NCBI GenBank assembly: GCA_046091165.1
Contig: JBJTBE010000042.1
Span: 1 to 10,658 of the forward strand
Reading direction: 5' to 3'
Length of the DNA: 10,658 nt
Origin: F1-60-MAGs163 sp046091165
GTDB lineage: Bacteria > Actinomycetota > Thermoleophilia > Solirubrobacterales > Solirubrobacteraceae
The notes under the pieces are model-generated. The model was not told where the DNA came from. It worked only from the letters and a program-made list of their open reading frames with translations, and made no database searches. A program made the position numbers and the translations under genes. Position 1 is the stretch's first letter; the number at the start of each line of letters is the position of its first letter. Below are positions 5,978-10,658 of this stretch, piece by piece.

Positions 5978-7312
5978 CTAACGGGCCTCGTAGCTGCGCC
6001 GCCCGCTCCGCTCCCGTACGTCGATGATCAGCGGGATGCCGTCGAATCCGTAGCGCTTGCGGAGCCGGTTCTCGAAGAAGTACATGTAGTCCCGGGTCAC
6101 GCGGTTGCGGTGGTTCACCTGGAGGGCAAAGCGGGGCGGCCCGGTCTCGATCTGGGCCAGGTAGAAGAGCTTGAGGCGCTGGCCGCGCTTGGCGGGGGGC
6201 TGGCGCTCGGCGACGACCTCGGCCACGAAGCGGTTGAGGTCGGCGGTGGGGATGCGCTCCTCGCGCCTCCGGCCCAGGGCGATCGCCTCGGTGATCACGC
6301 GCTCGACGTTGCGGCCGGTGAGCGCGCTCAGCGTCATGACCCGCGGGCGCAGGCGCAGCTTGCTGAGCACCTTCGCGCGCTCGTGGTCGAGGTCGGCCTC
6401 GTCCATCCCGGTCTCGTCCCACTTGTTGAGCACCAGCAGGGTGGCGCAGCCCTCCTTCATCGCCAGCTCGGCGATGCGCAGGTCCTGGCTGGTGACACCG
6501 TCACCGGCGTCGCAGACCACGATCGCCACGTCGGCCCGCTCGACCGCCCGCTGGGAACGCAGGACGGTGTAGTACTCGACCTTGTCGCTCACCTTGGAGA
6601 GGCGCCGCATCCCGGCCGTGTCGACGATAAGCAGCCGCTGGCCGTCGATCTCGAGCGGCAGGTCGATCGTGTCCCGCGTGGTCCCCGCCTGGTCGCTGAC
6701 GATCACCCGCTCGGCACCGGCCAGCCGGTTCACGAAGGTCGACTTGCCGACGTTCGGGCGGCCGATGATCGCCAGCTTCAGGACGCCCTCCTGACCGGCG
6801 TCGTCCCCGGCGTCCTCGGGAAGCATCTCCACCAGGCGGTCGAGCAGGTCGCCGCTGCCCATCCCCTGAGCCGCCGAGACGGCAACCGGCTCGCCGAGCC
6901 CCAGGCGGTGGAAGTCGGCGGCCAGCGGGATGTCGGCCGGAGCATCGACCTTGTTGGCGGCCACCAGTACAGGAAGGCCGGCGCGGCGCAGGAGGTCGGC
7001 CATCTCCTCGTCCCCGGGGCGCAGGCCGGCCTGCGCGTCCACCACCAGGAGGGCGGCCTGGGCCTCGGAGATCGCCGCCTGGGCCTGGTCGCGGATCGAG
7101 CCCGAGATCGGGTCGGCGTCGAGGAGGTCCATCCCTCCCGTGTCGACGAGGACGAAGGGGCACCCGTTCCAGTCGCAGTCGACCTCCTTGCGGTCCCGGG
7201 TGACCCCCGCGCGCTCGTGGACGACCGCCTCCCGGCTGCCGCTCAGCCGGTTGACCAGCGAGCTCTTGCCGACGTTGGGGTAGCCGACCACCGCGACCCG
7301 TGGGCCGCTCAC
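5978..7312 (-). CDS. der: Ribosome-assembly GTPase Der (EngA)
   Basis: A 444-residue essential GTPase with two tandem G domains and a C-terminal KH-like domain; it acts in late 50S ribosomal subunit assembly. G domain 1: GYPNVGKSS (10-18), DTGG (57-60), NKVD (120-123). G domain 2: GRPNVGKST (184-192), DTAGMRR (231-237), NKWD (296-299). An acidic linker (about 165-175) joins them. The KH-like domain runs from about 355 to the end, with LKLFYLAQIETGPPRFALQV (380-399) and YFFENRLRKRYGFDGIPL (411-428), and the length is usual. The GTG start at 7312 overlaps the cmk stop as GTGA and gives the expected N-terminus; a G-rich GGGGGA about 6-8 nt upstream may help ribosome binding. Adjacency of cmk and der is common in Actinobacteria. 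Confidence 0.97.
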   Translation of the reverse strand: MSGPRVAVVGYPNVGKSSLVNRLSGSREAVVHERAGVTRDRKEVDCDWNGCPFVLVDTGGMDLLDADPISGSIRDQAQAAISEAQAALLVVDAQAGLRPGDEEMADLLRRAGLPVLVAANKVDAPADIPLAADFHRLGLGEPVAVSAAQGMGSGDLLDRLVEMLPEDAGDDAGQEGVLKLAIIGRPNVGKSTFVNRLAGAERVIVSDQAGTTRDTIDLPLEIDGQRLLIVDTAGMRRLSKVSDKVEYYTVLRSQRAVERADVAIVVCDAGDGVTSQDLRIAELAMKEGCATLLVLNKWDETGMDEADLDHERAKVLSKLRLRPRVMTLSALTGRNVERVITEAIALGRRREERIPTADLNRFVAEVVAERQPPAKRGQRLKLFYLAQIETGPPRFALQVNHRNRVTRDYMYFFENRLRKRYGFDGIPLIIDVRERSGRRSYEAR

Positions 7313-7929
7313 TGCCCGTCCCCCGGCCCTCGCCTCTGGGCGACCAGCGCCTCCACCTGCCGGCAGACCTCGTCGACCGCGAGCCCCGAGGTGTCGAGCT
7401 CGACGGCGTCGTCGGCGGGCCTGAGCGGCGAGATCTCGCGTTCGCCGTCGCGGGCGTCGCGCTCGGCCTGCTCGGCCAGCACCTCCCCGACCGGCCGGCC
7501 GGTCTCCCGGGCCCGACGCCGGGCGCGTTCCTGCGGGTCGGCGGTCAGGAAGAGCTTGAGCTCGGCGTGGGGGGCGATCACCGTGCCGATGTCACGGCCC
7601 TCGGCGACCCAGTCCCCGGAGGCGAGCAGCGCCTGCTGGCGGGCCGCCATCGCCTGCCTGACCGCAGGCTCGGCCGCCACCCGCGAAGCCTCCCCGGTCA
7701 CCTGCGCCGAGCGGATCTCGTCGGTCACGTCCTCGCCGCCGAGCCGGATGCGCTCCCCGACCTCGATCGTGAGCGCGGCCGGGTCGCAGCCGGGGTCCCG
7801 GAGCCGGGCCAGGGCGACGCAGCGGTACATCGCCCCGGTGTCCAGGTAGGTGAAGCCGAGCGCTTCGGCGCAGGCGCGTGCCACGGTTGACTTGCCGGCC
7901 CCCGCCGGGCCGTCGATGGCAACGATCAT
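7309..7929 (-). CDS. cmk: Cytidylate kinase
   Basis: Phosphorylates CMP and dCMP with ATP, recycling pyrimidine nucleotides from RNA and lipid turnover. A 206-residue NMP kinase, a little shorter than the 225 or so of the E. coli enzyme, with a compact lid. Motifs: P-loop GPAGAGKST (7-15); LDTGAMYR (29-36), the start of the CMP-binding region; GEDVTDEIR (65-73); AEGRDIGTVI (109-118); and RDARDGEREISPLRPADDA (157-175), carrying lid and substrate arginines. The ATG at 7929 puts the P-loop directly at the N-terminus as is standard. There is no Shine-Dalgarno; TACGTT ends 8 nt upstream. It lies 28 bp after aroA, so readthrough from the aromatic genes is possible, and it overlaps der by 4 bp. Confidence 0.96.
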   Translation of the reverse strand: MIVAIDGPAGAGKSTVARACAEALGFTYLDTGAMYRCVALARLRDPGCDPAALTIEVGERIRLGGEDVTDEIRSAQVTGEASRVAAEPAVRQAMAARQQALLASGDWVAEGRDIGTVIAPHAELKLFLTADPQERARRRARETGRPVGEVLAEQAERDARDGEREISPLRPADDAVELDTSGLAVDEVCRQVEALVAQRRGPGDGQ

Positions 7930-7937
7930 CGCGGCTG

Positions 7938-7943
7938 AACGTA
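7938..7943 (-). promoter_or_regulatory. -10-like TACGTT before cmk
   Basis: TACGTT (TANNNT pattern) ends 8 nt before the cmk ATG inside the 28-bp aroA-cmk gap, which also lacks a Shine-Dalgarno. No -35 is recognisable. It may let cmk-der be transcribed separately from the aromatic genes with little or no leader. Confidence 0.3.
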
Positions 7944-7957
7944 GCGGCCGGGACCGG

Positions 7958-9259
7958 TCACCGCAGGGCGGCGAGGTCCTCGAGGAAGCGCGGATAGGAG
8001 ACGTCCATCGCCTCGGCGCCCACGATCTCGACTCCCTCCTGCGAGGCCAGGCCGGCGATCGCCCCGAGCATGGCCAGGCGGTGGTCGCCGCGAGCGTCGA
8101 TCGAGCCGCCGCGCAGCCCCCCGGTGCCCCGCACCACGAAACCGTCGTCGGTCGCCTCGGCGTCGGCGCCGAGCCCGGTCAGCCCGTCCACGACCGAGGC
8201 GATCCGGTCGGACTCCTTGAGGCGCAACTCACCGGCACCCCGGACCACGGTCTCCCCGTCGGCAAAGCAGCCCAGGAGGGCCACGAGCGGCAGTTCGTCG
8301 ATGGCGAGCGGTACCTCTTCGGCTTCGACCGTGGTCGCCACCAGCGGCCCGGCGGTGACGTCGACCTCGCTGACCGGCTCGTCGGTGGGGATCTCCTCCT
8401 CGAAGGCGCGCTCCTCGAAGTCGGCGATCAGGACGCCGCCCATCCGCTCGGCGATCCTCATGAACCCGGTGCGGGTCCAGTTGACCCCGCAGCCGGTCAG
8501 GAGCAGTCGCGAGCCCGGCACAATCATCCCGGCGGCGAGCATGAAGGCGGCCGAGGAGGGATCTCCCGGGACCTCCACCTCGGGGGGCAGCTCGATCTCG
8601 TCGGCCCCGAAGACGGTCAGGACGTTTCCGTCGCGCTCGATCCGCGCGCCGCACGTCGCGAGCAGCCGCTCGGTGTGGTCCCGGCTGGGGACCGGCTCGA
8701 CGATCGTGGTCTCGCCGTCGGCGACCAGCGCGGCAAAGCAGAGGCAGGACTTCACCTGGGCGCTGGCGACCGGCAGCTCGTACTCGATCCCGTGGAGCCG
8801 GGATCCGTTGACCGTCAGCGGGGGCAGGCGCCCGTCGGTGGCCTCGATGCCGGCCCCCATCAGCTCGAGCGGTGCTGCTATCCGGTCCACGGGGCGCCGT
8901 CGGATCGACTCGTCACCGTCGAGCGTGAAGCTCCGGCCCTCCTGGCCGGCGAGCCAGCCGGGCAGGAGACGCATCAGGGTGCCCGCATTGCCGACGTCGA
9001 TCGCCCCATCCGGCTCGTGGGCGTTTCTCAGGCCGGTGCCGCGGATCGTCACCTCGCCGCCCTCGCGCTCGACCAGCGCGCCCACCGCCTCGACCGCCGC
9101 GAGGGTCGAGAGGGTGTCCTGGGCCTGCAGGTAGTTGGTGATCCGCACCGGCTCGTCGGACATTGCGCCGAGGATGGCCAGGCGGTGGGAGATCGACTTG
9201 TCCGGCGGGACGGCCAGCTCCCCCCGCAGCGGCCCGGCGGGCACGACGGTGACGTTCAC
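7958..9259 (-). CDS. aroA: 5-enolpyruvylshikimate-3-phosphate synthase
   Basis: Transfers the enolpyruvyl group of phosphoenolpyruvate to shikimate 3-phosphate, the sixth step of the shikimate pathway. It has 433 residues, a normal length. Motifs: PPDKSISHR (18-26; Lys21), DVGNAGTLMRLLPG (88-101), LPVASAQVKS (162-171), RDHTE (193-197), NWTRTG (260-265), IDELP (320-324; probable catalytic Asp321), LRLKESDR (345-352) and GDHRLAM (391-397). SAQVK, RDHTE and NWTR match the pattern called class II EPSP synthases, while the loop glycine equivalent to E. coli Gly96 is kept (Gly93). The GTG at 9259 overlaps the tyrA stop as GTGA and yields the usual short N-terminus; the same frame stays open to 9649, but that part is antiphase to tyrA coding and unlike the family. 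Its neighbours aroF and tyrA belong to the same pathway. Confidence 0.97.
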   Translation of the reverse strand: MNVTVVPAGPLRGELAVPPDKSISHRLAILGAMSDEPVRITNYLQAQDTLSTLAAVEAVGALVEREGGEVTIRGTGLRNAHEPDGAIDVGNAGTLMRLLPGWLAGQEGRSFTLDGDESIRRRPVDRIAAPLELMGAGIEATDGRLPPLTVNGSRLHGIEYELPVASAQVKSCLCFAALVADGETTIVEPVPSRDHTERLLATCGARIERDGNVLTVFGADEIELPPEVEVPGDPSSAAFMLAAGMIVPGSRLLLTGCGVNWTRTGFMRIAERMGGVLIADFEERAFEEEIPTDEPVSEVDVTAGPLVATTVEAEEVPLAIDELPLVALLGCFADGETVVRGAGELRLKESDRIASVVDGLTGLGADAEATDDGFVVRGTGGLRGGSIDARGDHRLAMLGAIAGLASQEGVEIVGAEAMDVSYPRFLEDLAALR

Positions 9260-10305
9260 GGGGCCGCCAGGTCGATTTCGGCCAGGCAGCGCTCGGCCGC
9301 GTCGGCCTGGCCCTCCGGCACCCAGAGGGTGATCACGCCGCTGCGCCGGTCGGGCGCGGGGCTGAGCGCCATGTCGGCGATGCTCACGTCGGCCCGCGCC
9401 AGGGCGAGGGCGATCTCGGCGACCACGCCGGGACGGTTGGGCACCGCAACCGGGATCTCGCGGACCGGGCCACCGCCCAGTCCCTCGTCGGTGAGGAGCC
9501 GGCGTTCGCCGGCGGCGGCCGCCTGCCAGGCCTCGAGCCACTCGCGGTCCCCGGAGGCCAGCGCCCCGCGCACCTCCTCCAGCCCGGCCACCGTCGCGTC
9601 GATCTCGGCGATCAGCGCGTCGGCGTTGTCCTCGTAGATGGAGGCCCACAGGGCCGGCGATGCACCGGCAACCCGCGTGGCGTCCCGGAAGCTCGGCCCG
9701 GACACCGGGATCGAGCGCTCGCCGAGGGCGCGGGTCGCCTGGGCGACCAGCAGGTTGGCCAGCACGTGGGGCAGGTGGGAGACGGCGGCCATCATCCGGT
9801 CATGCTCGGCCGCCTCGAGGATCGTGGGCCGGGCGCCGGCCGCGGTGACCATCCGGTGAACCCGCTCCAGGGCCACGCCGCTGGTGTCGCCGGTCGGTGT
9901 CAGGTACCAGGTGGCCTCCTCGAAGAGCCCCTCGCGGGCGTGCTCGAAGCCGGAGACCTCGGCGCCGGCCAGCGGGTGGCCGCCCACGAACCGCTCGTCC
10001 CCCCCGGCCACGGCCACAACCCCCGACTTGGTCGAGCCGACGTCGGTCACCGCGCAGCCCTCGGGTGCCGCGGCCAGGACCTCGGCCAGCTTCTCCTCGG
10101 CGATCGCCGCCGGCACGGCCACCACCGCCAGGTCGGCGCCCTCGAGGGCCTTGGCGAGGTCGTCGAAGGCCTCGTCTATGAGGCCGGCCTCCAGGGCGAG
10201 TTTCGCCCTCGGGCTCACTCCCCGCACGGTGAACTCGCCGCTGCGCCTGGCGGCGAGTCCGAGCGACCCTCCGATCAGGCCGACACCGACGACCGTGACG
10301 ATCAA
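9256..10305 (-). CDS. tyrA: Prephenate dehydrogenase with C-terminal ACT domain
   Basis: Oxidatively decarboxylates prephenate to 4-hydroxyphenylpyruvate with NAD(P)+, the committed step to tyrosine. A 349-residue protein: Rossmann fold with GVGLIGGS (7-14); VTDVGSTK (86-93); FVGGHPLAGAEVSG (106-119), including the active-site His110; an all-helical dimerisation domain with SHLPH (176-180), FRDATR (206-211) and ALWASIYEDN (218-227); and a C-terminal ACT domain (about 282-345, from REIPVAVPNRPGVVAEIALA), which in this family usually senses tyrosine. An arogenate specificity cannot be excluded. The start is TTG at 10305: it overlaps the aroF stop as TTGA, gives the standard MIVTVVGVGLIGG beginning, and no ATG or GTG occurs nearby in frame. 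A GAGGAGG about 10 nt upstream could be its ribosome binding site. It overlaps aroA by 4 bp. Confidence 0.95.
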   Translation of the reverse strand: MIVTVVGVGLIGGSLGLAARRSGEFTVRGVSPRAKLALEAGLIDEAFDDLAKALEGADLAVVAVPAAIAEEKLAEVLAAAPEGCAVTDVGSTKSGVVAVAGGDERFVGGHPLAGAEVSGFEHAREGLFEEATWYLTPTGDTSGVALERVHRMVTAAGARPTILEAAEHDRMMAAVSHLPHVLANLLVAQATRALGERSIPVSGPSFRDATRVAGASPALWASIYEDNADALIAEIDATVAGLEEVRGALASGDREWLEAWQAAAAGERRLLTDEGLGGGPVREIPVAVPNRPGVVAEIALALARADVSIADMALSPAPDRRSGVITLWVPEGQADAAERCLAEIDLAAP

Positions 10306-10658
10306 GCCGCCGGCGCCTCCTCGGGCAGGAAGGAGCGCTTGCCGGCGAGCTGGGCGGCACGGTTGAGCGTCTGCGCGTAGGCCGCGAAGTCGCCGGCGCG
10401 AAGGGCCTGGGGCCCGTCGCAGACCGCCTCCTCGGGCTCCGGGTGGACCTCGACGATCACGCCGTCGGCCCCCGCGGCCGCCGCCGCGTAGGAGAGCGAC
10501 GGGACCAGCGCCCGGCGACCGGCGGCGTGGCTCGGGTCGACGATCACCGGCAGGGGGGTCATCTGCGTGCGGCCGGGGATCGCGCTCAGGTCGGGCGGGA
10601 AGCGGTAGGGGGTCGCGTAGGTCCGGATCCCCCGCTCGCTGAGCATGACGTCGTTGTG
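10302..10658 (-). CDS. aroF: 3-deoxy-7-phosphoheptulonate (DAHP) synthase, C-terminal part
   Basis: Condenses phosphoenolpyruvate and erythrose 4-phosphate, the entry step of the shikimate pathway. Only the last 118 residues are in the window; the frame runs on past the right edge. Type I-beta (KDO8P-synthase-like) features are clear: VMLSERGIRTY (4-14 of the fragment), PLPVIVDPSHAAGRRALV (35-52), AGADGVIVEVHPEPEEAV (62-79) and CDGPQAL (80-86). His44, Glu70 and Asp81 match the metal ligands found in the C-terminal half of Thermotoga-type enzymes. The protein ends soon after the catalytic domain, so there is no C-terminal chorismate mutase; an N-terminal fusion cannot be judged. An ATG at 10646 lies inside the conserved region and is not the start. 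The stop overlaps the tyrA start as TTGA. The symbol is generic; aroG or aroF is used for this family. Confidence 0.93.
   Translation of the reverse strand, partial: HNDVMLSERGIRTYATPYRFPPDLSAIPGRTQMTPLPVIVDPSHAAGRRALVPSLSYAAAAAGADGVIVEVHPEPEEAVCDGPQALRAGDFAAYAQTLNRAAQLAGKRSFLPEEAPAA

Noticed and set aside
3640..6027. 795-codon open frame on the + strand, antisense to priA and metK
   Set aside because: It spans two certain genes and a gap, has an Arg/Gly/Asp/Val-rich composition with no recognisable motif, and long antisense frames are expected in GC-rich DNA.
7944..7957. Possible terminator hairpin between aroA and cmk
   Set aside because: Only short CCGG/ACCGGT palindromes occur, with no stem of 6 bp or more around a loop.
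129..9637. Nearly continuous series of other long + strand open frames (for example 1068-2174, 2038-3543, 6110-7849, 7850-9637)
   Set aside because: All are antiparallel shadows of conserved minus-strand genes, without domain signatures or start signals.
9260..9649. N-terminal extension of aroA by 130 residues
   Set aside because: It lies wholly inside tyrA in another frame, is arginine/glycine-rich, and unlike any EPSP synthase; the GTG at 9259 gives the normal protein.
10302..10646. A complete 114-residue protein starting at the ATG at 10646
   Set aside because: The frame continues to the right edge with HNDV before VMLSERG-type conserved sequence, so this is an internal methionine of DAHP synthase.
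1..10658. tRNA/rRNA genes, CRISPR arrays, insertion sequences, prophage or attachment sites
   Set aside because: Coding sequence fills almost the whole window, gaps are at most 78 bp, and no repeats of these kinds are visible.

Overview
This is an ordinary housekeeping stretch of a high-GC bacterial chromosome (about 70% G+C by eye). It is most likely actinobacterial, and a deep branch such as Thermoleophilia (Solirubrobacterales or Gaiellales) is my best guess. The reasons are the base composition, the many GTG starts, near absence of Shine-Dalgarno sequences, the metK-priA-(def)-fmt-rpe order known from Actinobacteria, and a PriA that keeps helicase motifs which many actinomycete PriA proteins lack. 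The taxonomic call is inference.

Layout. Positions 1-186 (+ strand) hold the end of a two-helix membrane protein. It converges on eleven genes that fill the rest of the window on the minus strand. In transcription order, right to left, these are: (1) aroF (3' end only), tyrA and aroA, the shikimate/tyrosine segment, with stop-start overlaps; (2) cmk and der, overlapping by 4 bp; (3) metK; (4) priA; (5) def, fmt, a small YfgJ-like zinc-ribbon gene, and rpe, closely packed, with the last two overlapping by 4 bp. There is no gene-free stretch of 300 bases; the largest gap is 78 bp (4621-4698).

How the genes fit together. AroF opens the shikimate pathway, AroA makes the chorismate precursor EPSP, and TyrA commits prephenate to tyrosine. 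Cmk recycles CMP, Der matures the 50S subunit, MetK makes S-adenosylmethionine, and PriA restarts stalled replication forks. Fmt formylates initiator Met-tRNA and Def later removes the formyl group. Rpe is a pentose-phosphate enzyme.

The most interesting signals are regulatory and small-scale. Genes that head a block (def, priA, metK, cmk) lack a Shine-Dalgarno sequence and have a TANNNT -10-like hexamer ending 6-10 nt before the start codon, the arrangement expected for leaderless mRNAs. The zinc-ribbon gene shows the same layout internally. Genes inside blocks instead start on 4-bp NTGA overlaps. Three GC-rich hairpins without U-tracts sit at block ends. Fmt appears to lack part of its C-terminal OB fold, Def carries a duplicated charged N-terminal segment, and the rsmB gene usually found between fmt and rpe is absent. 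I found no RNA genes, mobile elements, CRISPR arrays or undescribed multigene system.
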